Under the pieces are notes generated by a model that was not told the origin of the DNA, made no database searches, and saw nothing but the letters and a program-made list of their open reading frames with translations. Position numbers and translations under genes: made by a program. Below are positions 8,725 to 16,804 of a stretch of 37,592 bases of DNA, piece after piece (the stretch's first letter is position 1; each line of letters begins with the position of its first letter). Origin of the DNA: Chitinophagaceae bacterium (lineage in GTDB: Bacteria; Bacteroidota; Bacteroidia; Chitinophagales; Chitinophagaceae); NCBI GenBank assembly GCA_004322015.1, contig SCQT01000079.1, forward strand, positions 1-37,592, read 5' to 3'.

Positions 8725-9813
8725 TTACTTCCACGCTTTTTCCAAAAACCTGATCCAGTTTTTATACATAATATTTTCAATATCTTTTTCAGCATAACCG
8801 TGTTTTTTTAAAATATCCGGTATTTTTTGAAGGTCGGCAATAGTACTTAAATCTTTGGGGCATTGCTCTTTACCATATCCTCCATCCAAATCCGTTCCGA
8901 GTGCGCTGTGCAAGGAATTGCCGGCAAGCTGGCAAACATGATCAATATGATCAACTACATTTTCAAGGGAGACACCGGTATCTTCAGGAGTGCTTTTGCC
9001 GCGCTTCCATCCGGGGATAAGCATCCATGCATCGAAAGCAGCGCCGATGACTGCTTCTCTTTCAAGGAGGGCCCTGATCTGATCATCTGAAAACTGCCGG
9101 TTATGCGGAACCAGTGCACGGCAATTATTATGACTTGCCCATACAGGACCGTTAAAGCTTTTTAATGCCTCCCAAAAACTTTCATCACAAAGATGAGTGG
9201 CGTCCAGGATAATATTTAATTTCTCCATTTCTTTCAACAGTTCCTTCCCTTTCTGTCCGATACCACCGGTTGAATCTGTTCCATAAGCATACACTCCCGG
9301 CCCGTAATGAGCGGGGCCGATAGCTCTTAAACCTTCGTGATAATTCTTTTCCAGATAATGCATATTGATAATAGAATCTGCGCCTTCCAGACTAAGAATA
9401 TATCCGATGGGCAACTCTGCCGTTTCTTTGGCATTATCCCATAGAGAAATATGTTTGTGCAATTCATCTTTTGTTTTTATCTGCTTCATTTCACCTTTAT
9501 CTTCCATAGCGCGGTACCATGCCAATTGTCCGCGCGTTTGTGCCCACGCTTGTTCCTGAGAATGCCAGCCCGCCCTTGCCCCCCCCACGGGGGGGGATGG
9601 GGGGGCGTAACGTGCGATCATCGTAGCCACACAAATGCCTATTCTTCCTTTGCGCATTTCAGCCAAAGAAATAGTTCCTTTTCCCCGGTCGGGCTGATCA
9701 GCTAAATGTTTTTCACGTTCACGGATCTGTTCAATAGATTGGGTCAGATCGCGATTCCATTCCATCGCATTCATACTTAAATCGAGATGGGCGTCAAAAA
9801 TGAGTTGAGTCAT
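8725..9813 (-). CDS. Membrane-dipeptidase-like metallopeptidase (peptidase M19 family)
   Basis: 362 residues. M19 enzymes are zinc dipeptidases that accept dipeptides with D- or beta-amino acids at the C-terminal position. Family features are His9/Asp11 (FDAHLDLSM), LSLEGADSI (bridging Glu), LDATHLCDESFW, WASHNNCRAL and LGTDLDGG, which supply the zinc ligands and active-site acid. There is no signal peptide, so this copy looks cytoplasmic. Residues 70-82 (APPSPPVGGARAG) are encoded by a near-perfect GC-rich palindrome at 9568-9606 and look like an in-frame insertion or replacement in a loop. An amidase lies upstream on the same strand. Confidence 0.82.
   Translation of the reverse strand: MTQLIFDAHLDLSMNAMEWNRDLTQSIEQIREREKHLADQPDRGKGTISLAEMRKGRIGICVATMIARYAPPSPPVGGARAGWHSQEQAWAQTRGQLAWYRAMEDKGEMKQIKTKDELHKHISLWDNAKETAELPIGYILSLEGADSIINMHYLEKNYHEGLRAIGPAHYGPGVYAYGTDSTGGIGQKGKELLKEMEKLNIILDATHLCDESFWEALKSFNGPVWASHNNCRALVPHNRQFSDDQIRALLEREAVIGAAFDAWMLIPGWKRGKSTPEDTGVSLENVVDHIDHVCQLAGNSLHSALGTDLDGGYGKEQCPKDLSTIADLQKIPDILKKHGYAEKDIENIMYKNWIRFLEKAWK
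9568..9606. repeat. GC-rich palindromic element inside a coding sequence
   Basis: A left arm at 9568-9586 (ending in eight C) and a right arm at 9589-9606 (eight G, AT, seven G, C) are near-perfect reverse complements around a two-base centre. Base composition is wholly unlike the surrounding gene. The element is read through in frame as a Pro/Gly-rich loop. It looks like a small mobile palindromic repeat, similar in style to intragenic palindromic elements in other bacteria. Other copies would have to lie outside this window. Confidence 0.7.
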
Positions 9814-9869
9814 GTTGAAAAATTGTCTGGTCAGAAAGTTTATGATCTGTTTGTATGTATATTTTTATT

Positions 9870-11495
9870 TTATCCCATGATGAAAGCAGGCTCTTGTCTT
9901 TTGAGAGTAGCTTGTTCGAATGCATAAGCCATTCCGATTAATGCCGGTTCACTAAAGGCAGTTCCGAAAAAGGAGAAACCAACAGGAAGATCATGAATAA
10001 ACCCCATAGGGACCGTAATATGCGGATAACCTGCCATAGCCGCCGGAGATGAAAATGAAAAGCCTGTATCATAATCCCCATTGATCAGGTCAATACAGCA
10101 GGCTAATCCGTTGGTAGCGCCGCAGACCGCATCTAAATCATTTTGCTTTAAAATATTATCAATGACCAGTCTGGAAGAAGTGGATTTTTTCCATGCTTCT
10201 TTATATTCTTTGCTGTCTAAATTATCTTTTTGGTTTGATCCGATCAGGATGTCCTGCTTAAAATATGGCATGACCTTTTCCTGATTTTTTATATTGAATT
10301 CAATGATCTCAGCAAGTGATCTTATACCGGCATTAGAAGTGGAAAGATACTTATTGATTCCTTCTTTAAATTCGTATTGAAGCAGGGTAAATTCCGGTTT
10401 GGCTAAAGGATTTATATTTTTTAAAAGATCCACTTTTACAAGAGTAGCCCCGTTATCCTTTAATATTTGCATGGTCTTTTTTAATAATACAACCACGTCA
10501 GGATTTCCTCCCTGTAAGCCTTCTGTCAAAAAGGACTTTTCTATTCCCAGCCGTTTTCCTGCCAATCCTGCTTTATTCAGGAACTTAGTATAATCAGGAT
10601 GTGTTCTCCCTCTGCTTTTTAAAGTGGTTTTATCTTCAGGATCAATCCCGGTCAGATGTGATAATAATATGGCAGCATCTGTAACCGTTCTTGCCATTGG
10701 ACCTGCTGTATCCTGTGTAAAGGAGATGGGGATAATTCCGGAACGGCTCCATAGTCCGACAGTGGGTTTAATGCCTACGATGCCATTTACGGAAGAGGGG
10801 CTTACAATGGATCCGTCGGTTTCTGTACCGATGGCAATGACGCACAGATTTGCAGACACCGCAGATCCTGATCCTGCGCTTGATCCTGAAGGGTTACGGT
10901 GCAGTATATACGGATTTTTTGTTTGTCCGCCCCGGCTGCTCCATCCGCTGCAGGAATGTGTGGAACGGAAATTTGCAAACTCGCTCAGGTTGGTCTTCCC
11001 TAACAGTACGGCTCCTGACTCCCTTAATTTTTTGATAATAAAAGCATCTTTAGAAGCAACATTTCCTGCCAGCGCTAAGGAACCGGCTGTAGTCATCATC
11101 TTGTCGCCGGAGTTAATATTGTCTTTTATTAAAACGGGAATGCCATGCAATGAACTTCTTATTTTCCCCAGCTTTCTTTCAACATCCATAGATTCAGCAA
11201 TGCTCATGGCATCCGGATTGATCTCAATGACACTATTTAATGCCGGGCCGTTTTTATCAATTTGCTGAATTCTGTCCAAATACCATTGGGTTATAGATCG
11301 GGAACTCAGAGCGCCACTGCTCATTTTTTCCTGCAATTCTGCGATAGTTGATTCTTCCAGATGAATATCTTTATTCGTATTTTTTTTCTTTTTAGCTTCA
11401 TCATTTTTTAATGAAGCAGGGATGGAGGAAGAAATAAAGACGGGTATGCCCATACCGGCGAGCGTTCCGTTTCTGATAAAATTCCTCCTGTTCAT
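9870..11495 (-). CDS. Exported amidase (amidase signature family)
   Basis: 541 residues. The N-terminus (MNRRNFIRNGTLAGMGIPVF) has a twin-arginine-like signal, so export by Tat to the periplasm is likely. The amidase-signature Ser-cisSer-Lys triad is visible: Lys124 in GIPVLIKDN, cis-Ser205 in PSGSSAGSGSA and nucleophile Ser229 in TETDGSIVSP. The length is usual for exported Bacteroidota amidases, which tend to be annotated by homology to GatA. GatA itself lacks such a signal and sits with GatB/C, so a tRNA-amidotransferase role is unlikely here. It probably hydrolyses an amide or peptide amide in the periplasm; substrate unknown. It precedes the dipeptidase on the same strand with a 56-base gap. 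Confidence 0.87.
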   Translation of the reverse strand: MNRRNFIRNGTLAGMGIPVFISSSIPASLKNDEAKKKKNTNKDIHLEESTIAELQEKMSSGALSSRSITQWYLDRIQQIDKNGPALNSVIEINPDAMSIAESMDVERKLGKIRSSLHGIPVLIKDNINSGDKMMTTAGSLALAGNVASKDAFIIKKLRESGAVLLGKTNLSEFANFRSTHSCSGWSSRGGQTKNPYILHRNPSGSSAGSGSAVSANLCVIAIGTETDGSIVSPSSVNGIVGIKPTVGLWSRSGIIPISFTQDTAGPMARTVTDAAILLSHLTGIDPEDKTTLKSRGRTHPDYTKFLNKAGLAGKRLGIEKSFLTEGLQGGNPDVVVLLKKTMQILKDNGATLVKVDLLKNINPLAKPEFTLLQYEFKEGINKYLSTSNAGIRSLAEIIEFNIKNQEKVMPYFKQDILIGSNQKDNLDSKEYKEAWKKSTSSRLVIDNILKQNDLDAVCGATNGLACCIDLINGDYDTGFSFSSPAAMAGYPHITVPMGFIHDLPVGFSFFGTAFSEPALIGMAYAFEQATLKRQEPAFIMG

Positions 11496-11528
11496 AAATA
11501 AGATTGCAGCTTTTAACTAATTGCATGT

Positions 11529-11536
11529 CAAAGTTA
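11529..11536 (-). promoter_or_regulatory. Bacteroidota -7 promoter element TAACTTTG for the amidase
   Basis: On the minus strand TAACTTTG matches TAnnTTTG and lies 33 bases before the amidase ATG at 11495, giving a leader of roughly 25 bases. No clear -33 partner was found. Confidence 0.45.
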
Positions 11537-11594
11537 AGTATAACAATGCATATAATACTTTATGTCGAATATACAATATACATGGTGGATGTGT

Positions 11595-11602
11595 TACTTT
11601 TG
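11595..11602 (+). promoter_or_regulatory. Possible -7 promoter element TACTTTTG for the PAS/DHp sensor
   Basis: TACTTTTG matches TAnnTTTG about 111 bases upstream of the ATG at 11714. If used, the mRNA would carry a leader of about 100 bases. Nothing else recognisable lies in the 218-base divergent gap 11496-11713, apart from the amidase promoter word on the other strand. Confidence 0.35.
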
Positions 11603-11713
11603 CCTTTTATGCATTCTTTCAGTATAACAGGGTCATAATAGAACCTGTTGTATAAATTTCGCCGGATAAAAGCGAAGGAGAATAGTATAACAATATTTAA
11701 TTAGTTCATACCT

Positions 11714-12898
11714 ATGAAATCAACCCCTGGCAAAATTGCCTTGATCTACCTGTTTGCAGGTGTATGCTGGATCGTGGCCAGTGATATAGCGCTTGCAAGT
11801 CTGTCAGGAGAACATGTGACCTCCAGTCCGGTGATAACGGGGGAAATGATCAAAGGGTTAGCTTACGTATTGGTCACTTCATTGTTGTTATATTTTTTGA
11901 TCCGTTATTATTTCAGGCGGCTGCACCGTTCACGGGCAGCATTCCACGACTTGTTTGAAGACAATCCCAGTCCTATGCTGGCTTTTGATCCCGATACGCT
12001 CAAGGTGCTGGCGGTTAATAATGCTTCTTTGTATTTATATGGTTATAATAAAAAAGAGTTTTTGGCAATGACAATTGATCAGATCAAGCCTAAAGAAGAT
12101 ATTCCCAGGTTTTTAGAAGTGGTCCGGTCCGGGGTCGCCAGTTTTGATAAAACGAAAATACAACGTCATCTTACTAAAGACAAGAAGCTGATTTATGTCA
12201 ATGTATTGGTTCAGGACGGGTTATTGAACAATGGAAAAGTGAGATGGGTATTAATACGCGATATGACGGAAGTAAAAGAAAATGAAAGACTGTTGAAAGA
12301 AGCTTTGGAAAGATATGATCTCACGATGAAGGCAACTAAAGACTTAATTTGGGACTGGTCTTCAAATAAAGGATTAACAGAGATTCGCGGTCAGTTAAAT
12401 GAGCTTTTCGGATATGATCAATCCTCCGTGGATCAGAATTGGTTCAATAGTAAAATACATCCGGATGATAAAGAGAGGATTTTTCTCGGTATTCAGGCGG
12501 CTAATGCATCGCTTAATTCCATTTGGTCCGATCAGTTCAGGTTTCAGTGTGCGGATGGCAGCTATAAATATGTCAACGTCAGAGGATATTTCCTGTATAA
12601 TGAAGATAAAAAGCCCTGCCGTTCCATAGGGACAGTGCAGGTGATTCAAAAACAAAAGGAATATGAACAGAAGATCGAGCGCCAAAATAAATTACTCAAA
12701 GAAATAGCCCATAAAGTCTCTCATGATCTGAGGGGACCTGTCGCATCCATGAAAGGGATATTATCTCTCATGGCAGAATCCAAAAATATTCCTTCCGGTA
12801 TGGATCAGGAATTTCAATGTTTAATCCGTTGCGCAGATGAATTAGATGATGTGATTCACGATGTGATGGATAAAGCCAATAAAGTATATCAGGTATGA
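11714..12898 (+). CDS. PAS-domain sensor with DHp (HisKA) helix but no ATPase domain
   Basis: 394 residues. Two N-terminal transmembrane segments (about 7-30 and 45-67) enclose a short periplasmic loop. They are followed by PAS-1 (about 75-190, DLFEDNPSPMLAFDP), a coiled linker, PAS-2 of the PAS_3 type (about 200-315, HPDDKERIF and DGSYKYVNVRGYF), and a dimerisation/phosphoacceptor helix with His337 in VSHDLRGPVASMKG. The protein stops at residue 394, right after the second DHp helix. No N, G1 or G2 box follows, and the DSD1 gene ends on the opposite strand one base later, so no room exists for a HATPase domain. It may act as a phosphoacceptor for another kinase or as a heterodimer partner. 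Confidence 0.8.
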   Translation: MKSTPGKIALIYLFAGVCWIVASDIALASLSGEHVTSSPVITGEMIKGLAYVLVTSLLLYFLIRYYFRRLHRSRAAFHDLFEDNPSPMLAFDPDTLKVLAVNNASLYLYGYNKKEFLAMTIDQIKPKEDIPRFLEVVRSGVASFDKTKIQRHLTKDKKLIYVNVLVQDGLLNNGKVRWVLIRDMTEVKENERLLKEALERYDLTMKATKDLIWDWSSNKGLTEIRGQLNELFGYDQSSVDQNWFNSKIHPDDKERIFLGIQAANASLNSIWSDQFRFQCADGSYKYVNVRGYFLYNEDKKPCRSIGTVQVIQKQKEYEQKIERQNKLLKEIAHKVSHDLRGPVASMKGILSLMAESKNIPSGMDQEFQCLIRCADELDDVIHDVMDKANKVYQV

Positions 12899-12899
12899 A

Positions 12900-14021
12900 T
12901 CAAATGCTTATCTTTTTTTTTCTTGCCTCTACGTTCCATTGCGTAATCACATCTCCGTCTTTCACTACCTGCACTTCATCATATAGGGCCACAGTCGGAC
13001 AAATATGATAGGGGATGCCATATAAAACATCCCCGATTTTCAATTTATTCCATTCTTCCCTGCCAGTCTGTACAACCAAATGTTCTTCACTTTCTGAAAT
13101 GACTTCATAATCATTCAAGTTCAGGAAGAAAACTCTTTTTCCAATAGGATTTTCTGCTGCTACGGATTTATGCCCGAGATCGGTCGTAATTCTTCCTTCA
13201 AGAGGTTTTGAAATAATTCGTGTGAGCAGGACTGCTGCATGTAAAAAATGTTGCTCGGTCAGCAAATCACTGTAACCTCTGTCCCATAGTACATTAGTAC
13301 CCGGACTGCATAATATTTCCGGATCCAGTGCATGTACCGTAAAGGTCGGGCTGCCTCCGGCGATGATCTCCGGCTTGGGAAATCCGGAAGAAATAATTCT
13401 TTTTACCGCCTCCCTGACCGGCCTGAAATCATTTTGGCAGTGGATTTTTCTCTGATCAAAATCTTTATCGCGAATATGTCCGTCATAGACATGTAATCCG
13501 GCGCAACGCAGGTGCGGCATTCCGGCAAGCTGTTTATAAAACCCGGAGATCTCTTTATCAGCGGCAAAACCCGTGCGGTGCATGCCATTATCTATATCTA
13601 TGTAAACCGTTGCTGTCAGATTATTTTTTGCAAAAAGATCATTTAGCAGTTGAGCGCTTTCTGTATTATCAATCAAAGAGGCAAAATGTATATGAGGGAA
13701 TTGTTCTATTAATTGAATAAAACGCATAGCTTTCGGTTCATTCAACTGATAAGCTATTAGAATACTTTTTACGTTGGATGTTGCTAACATTTCTGCTTCA
13801 GCAATAGTGGCGCATTTAAAGCGCGTAATGCCGGCTTCCAATTGCATTTTTATCACCTCGCTCATTTTATGTGTTTTCACATGCGGTACCAAGTGGCCGG
13901 CGCTTCCGGCAATACGGATCATTTCCCCGATATTATGCCGTATGCGGTCAGGATAAACCAGTAAAGCAGGTGAGTCTGTCTGATCGGGATTGTGTAAGGC
14001 GTACCACCCTTGATTTGCCAT
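12900..14021 (-). CDS. DSD1/D-threonine aldolase family PLP enzyme (alanine racemase fold)
   Basis: 373 residues with the alanine-racemase N-terminal barrel and the D-serine dehydratase-like C-terminal domain. The PLP Schiff-base lysine is Lys49 in PHVKTHK (46-52). DNGMHRTGF, AGLHVYDGH and AGGSPTF line the cofactor pocket. The C-terminal HxC metal site is His339/Cys341 in PYHICPTVALYD. Members are metal- and PLP-dependent D-threonine aldolases or D-serine dehydratases; sequence alone does not separate them. It converges with the sensor gene. The nearby M19 dipeptidase makes a role in D-amino-acid use plausible but unproven. Confidence 0.85.
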   Translation of the reverse strand: MANQGWYALHNPDQTDSPALLVYPDRIRHNIGEMIRIAGSAGHLVPHVKTHKMSEVIKMQLEAGITRFKCATIAEAEMLATSNVKSILIAYQLNEPKAMRFIQLIEQFPHIHFASLIDNTESAQLLNDLFAKNNLTATVYIDIDNGMHRTGFAADKEISGFYKQLAGMPHLRCAGLHVYDGHIRDKDFDQRKIHCQNDFRPVREAVKRIISSGFPKPEIIAGGSPTFTVHALDPEILCSPGTNVLWDRGYSDLLTEQHFLHAAVLLTRIISKPLEGRITTDLGHKSVAAENPIGKRVFFLNLNDYEVISESEEHLVVQTGREEWNKLKIGDVLYGIPYHICPTVALYDEVQVVKDGDVITQWNVEARKKKISI

Positions 14022-14092
14022 GATAGAATTGTGAGGTTTAATTATTGAATGAGTTCAGGCGCAATAAAATTTTCGAATATCAAAATAATAAG

Positions 14093-14698
14093 CTACTTCC
14101 ATCGCAAGGTTTCTAACAAATGCCACATATCCTGCTGCACGAAATGCACTACAGGTTTAATTGAATCTGCATTAGGGACAGCGTAAAAATACAAGGCGCC
14201 ACGCAGAAAATGAGCAGTGCTGTCTGTGGCAAAGAATTGCCTGGCAGTGGCAGCGTCTCCGCTGATATTATAAAAAATACCGCTGACATGATAGGGCGTC
14301 TCAAATTCTTCCGGAATAATGGCATCCGCTTTTTCCGCGTTCTTGTATGTCATTTCGTAACAGTCATTAATCAGCTTATTCAATGAATATTTTTTGCCGA
14401 TGATTTTATAGCTGATATAAATTTTTCCATGAAATTGAGGGAATTCTACATTGATCCACCAGGGATTTTCTGTTTTTTCATTAAAAAAAGAGGTGTCTTT
14501 TTCTATTTTGGCATATACCGGATATTGAAAAGTATAAGGATATCCCGGTTCGTTAAAGACCTGATATTTTCTTTCAGGAAATTTTATTCTGAAATAACCT
14601 CTTGGTCTGGGTGTATAGGAAGACTGGCAGGCGTATAAAAAAGTACCCGCTAAAATCATCACCACAATGACAAGAATAATCTCTTTTATAGTTTGCAT
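14093..14698 (-). CDS. gldD: Gliding-motility lipoprotein GldD
   Basis: 201 residues from the ATG at 14698; an in-frame GTG at 14704 would add two residues and overlap the gldE stop as GTGA. A lipoprotein signal (hydrophobic stretch, then LYAC with lipid-accepting Cys24) is followed by the characteristic TPRPRGYFRIKFPERKYQ segment (about 29-46) and a conserved globular domain. GldD is an essential accessory of the Bacteroidota gliding/type 9 secretion apparatus, but it is also kept in non-gliding species, so motility is not implied. It is directly downstream of gldE and almost certainly cotranscribed with it. Confidence 0.9.
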   Translation of the reverse strand: MQTIKEIILVIVVMILAGTFLYACQSSYTPRPRGYFRIKFPERKYQVFNEPGYPYTFQYPVYAKIEKDTSFFNEKTENPWWINVEFPQFHGKIYISYKIIGKKYSLNKLINDCYEMTYKNAEKADAIIPEEFETPYHVSGIFYNISGDAATARQFFATDSTAHFLRGALYFYAVPNADSIKPVVHFVQQDMWHLLETLRWK

Positions 14699-14700
14699 TT

Positions 14701-16083
14701 TCACAGATCCCCCGTCTCAGGCTTTATGGTTATCTTCACTTTTTGGATTCTCATCTTATTTACTTCCAACACTGTAAAGTCAAAGTTTTTATATGTGATT
14801 ACCTGGTTAACTTCGGGAAATGCACCTGCAATTTCCAGGATCAGTCCTCCCAATGAATTACTTTCTCCTATCGCATCTTCAAACGTTAAGGGGGAGATAT
14901 CCAATATCCGGCACACGTCATTTAACATTGTTTTTCCCTCAAAGATATAATCGTTGTCGTCTATTTTCCGGTAATAGAATTCCTCTTTATCAAATTCGTC
15001 TTTAATATCGCCGATGACTTCTTCCATAATATCTTCCAAAGTAACGATTCCGCTCGTCCCGCCGAACTCATCCACTACAATGGCAAAATGAATATGTTGA
15101 GATTGAAATTCCCTTAAAAGGTCTTCTATCAGCTTATGTTCATGAATGTAATAAGGCTGGTGCATGATTTCATGCCAGTCGAAATTTTCCTTTTTATTCA
15201 GATGCGGCAGCAAATCCTTGGTGTGGATCATTCCGGCGATATTGTCAAGATTACCTTTATAAACAGGCAATCTCGAATAATGCAATTCACCCACTTTGGC
15301 GATGAGTGTTTTAAAGGAGATATTATATTCTATTCCCGAGACATCTAACCGGGTACGCATAATCTGCCTGGCAGTGATATTCCCGAAGCTGATAATGCTG
15401 CGCAGCATGTTTTTTTCTTCCGTACTGGCAGATTCTTTTACGGAAAGCTCGATGGCTTCATCAATATCTGCGGAACTGATCGGAGAATGGCTTCTCCTGA
15501 ATATTTTGTTACTGAGCCAGTCGGAGGCTATCAGAGAAGCATTGCATACCGGTTCAAGCATATTGAGCAGCCAGCTGACAACAGGTGTTGCAAAAAGGGC
15601 CATGCGCAGGTTGTTTTGCATCGCATAAACTTTTGGAAGGATTTCGCAACATAACAGGAGTATAAAGGCGATGATGACTATTTTTAAGAAAACAGATAAG
15701 GCGAAATGCTGCTCTGCGCTGACTATTTGTTCCAGCAGTTCATTGAGAATGAAGATAATGGCCAGATCTGTAACGGTGGCAGTGGTTACCAGTGCAGACA
15801 TCAACAGGCGCGGCCTTTCCAGCAGCACCGGAATAAGCCTGGCATTATTATTTTCTTTTATCTTCAGCATGTCCAGGTCTTTGGTGGTTAAAGAAAAATA
15901 AGCCACTTCGGAACCTGAGACGACGGCTGAGAGGATCATCAGCAGCAGGCAGATGATAATCAATATGGTGACGTCTGTTGCGTTAAAAGCTGCAGGAGCC
16001 TGAAGTAAAAATACACTTGCTGAATGGTAATCCAATGACTGATATTTTGATGAAAAAACAATAAGAAAGGGAAAGTAATTCAT
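14701..16083 (-). CDS. gldE: GldE: DUF21/CBS/CorC membrane protein
   Basis: 460 residues. After an N-terminal hydrophobic stretch come the DUF21 (CNNM) membrane segments (about 37-200, with SGSEVAYFSLT near residue 58). A CBS pair follows (about 225-350, with RTRLDVSGI, YSRLPVYKGN and HIHFAIVVDEFGGTSGIVTLED), and then a CorC_HlyC domain at the C-terminus. This is the GldE architecture, related to HlyC/CorC/CNNM transport proteins. GldE and GldD work together in gliding and type 9 secretion. The gene order mutY-ssb-gldE-gldD is conserved in Bacteroidota. A -7 promoter word lies just upstream, so gldE may also start its own transcript downstream of ssb. Confidence 0.9.
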   Translation of the reverse strand: MNYFPFLIVFSSKYQSLDYHSASVFLLQAPAAFNATDVTILIIICLLLMILSAVVSGSEVAYFSLTTKDLDMLKIKENNNARLIPVLLERPRLLMSALVTTATVTDLAIIFILNELLEQIVSAEQHFALSVFLKIVIIAFILLLCCEILPKVYAMQNNLRMALFATPVVSWLLNMLEPVCNASLIASDWLSNKIFRRSHSPISSADIDEAIELSVKESASTEEKNMLRSIISFGNITARQIMRTRLDVSGIEYNISFKTLIAKVGELHYSRLPVYKGNLDNIAGMIHTKDLLPHLNKKENFDWHEIMHQPYYIHEHKLIEDLLREFQSQHIHFAIVVDEFGGTSGIVTLEDIMEEVIGDIKDEFDKEEFYYRKIDDNDYIFEGKTMLNDVCRILDISPLTFEDAIGESNSLGGLILEIAGAFPEVNQVITYKNFDFTVLEVNKMRIQKVKITIKPETGDL

Positions 16084-16105
16084 GACTTAAATTGCTTTCC
16101 CTTTA

Positions 16106-16113
16106 CAAATTTA
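16106..16113 (-). promoter_or_regulatory. Bacteroidota -7 promoter element TAAATTTG for gldED
   Basis: On the minus strand TAAATTTG matches TAnnTTTG and sits 22 bases before the gldE ATG at 16083. It follows the ssb-side palindrome, consistent with an end of the ssb transcript and a fresh start for gldED. Confidence 0.5.
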
Positions 16114-16146
16114 CGTAACTCATCATAATTTGAATGATGATTTTAG

Positions 16147-16174
16147 GGTATCCGGTTATAAATAAGCGGATACC
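16147..16174. terminator. Long inverted repeat between ssb and gldE, possible terminator
   Basis: Arms GGTATCCG (16147-16154) and CGGATACC (16167-16174) pair perfectly. The inner bases TTAT/ATAA extend the symmetry, so that only a G/G pair and the AA centre break a 28-base palindrome. It lies 10 bases past the ssb stop. There is no proper U-tract on either strand, so it is either a weak terminator, an mRNA 3'-stabilising hairpin, or a protein-binding site upstream of the gldE promoter. Confidence 0.45.
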
Positions 16175-16183
16175 GGCCTTGTA

Positions 16184-16675
16184 TTAAAACGGCAAATCGT
16201 CATTTGCCGGTCTTCCCGTTGTCTTGTCCGCCGGGTGATCTTTTGTTTCAGGGTTGCCTCCCGCTTCATCAGGACCGGATTCATGATGCGGTATTTCCTG
16301 CTCATGATGCCCTTCAGAAAAACTATCCGGCGAGTACAAATCGGAACGTTTATCTAACATTACCAGATTGTCTGCTACGATCTCAGTAGCATGTTTCTTG
16401 TTATGATCTTTGTCCTCCCATGTGCGTGTCCTCAATCTTCCTTCAATATAAACTAAACTGCCTTTATGTAAATATTTTTGTGATAATTCTGCCAGGCCTC
16501 TCCACAATACTACGGTGTGCCATTCCGTCTGGGAGATCTGTTTCCCGTTTTTGTCCTTAAAAGATTCCGTGGTAGCTAATGAAAACTTGGAAACAGCTAT
16601 ATTGCCTTCAATAAATTGTATATCGGGGTCCTTTCCAAGATTTCCTATCAAAATAACTTTATTAACGCCGCGCAT
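16184..16675 (-). CDS. ssb: Single-stranded DNA-binding protein
   Basis: 163 residues. The N-terminal OB fold (about 1-110) begins with the standard GVNKVILIGNLGKDPD, followed by the WHTVVLWRGLAE and GSLVYIEGRLRTRTWEDKD strands. A flexible Glu/His/Pro-rich linker leads to the acidic tip DDLPF, which recruits replication and repair partners in bacterial SSBs. Length and layout are normal for a replicative SSB. It lies downstream of mutY on the same strand with a 129-base gap that is A/T-rich and shows no convincing promoter. Confidence 0.95.
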   Translation of the reverse strand: MRGVNKVILIGNLGKDPDIQFIEGNIAVSKFSLATTESFKDKNGKQISQTEWHTVVLWRGLAELSQKYLHKGSLVYIEGRLRTRTWEDKDHNKKHATEIVADNLVMLDKRSDLYSPDSFSEGHHEQEIPHHESGPDEAGGNPETKDHPADKTTGRPANDDLPF

Positions 16676-16804
16676 AGGTATTCATTTTATGGCCTGTTCT
16701 CTTGTTCCGTATATGAACTTATCATTTCATGCAGAATAATAAATTCTTTCTTTTTTCCTTTCCCGTTTTGCCAAGTTAGCACTTTTTTACAAAAACAAAA
16801 AATT

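Noticed and set aside
10624-11268. Long plus-strand open frame of 214 codons opposite the amidase gene
   Set aside because: It mirrors the amidase-signature region in the complementary strand; its residues show no domain, and the minus-strand gene has all catalytic motifs.
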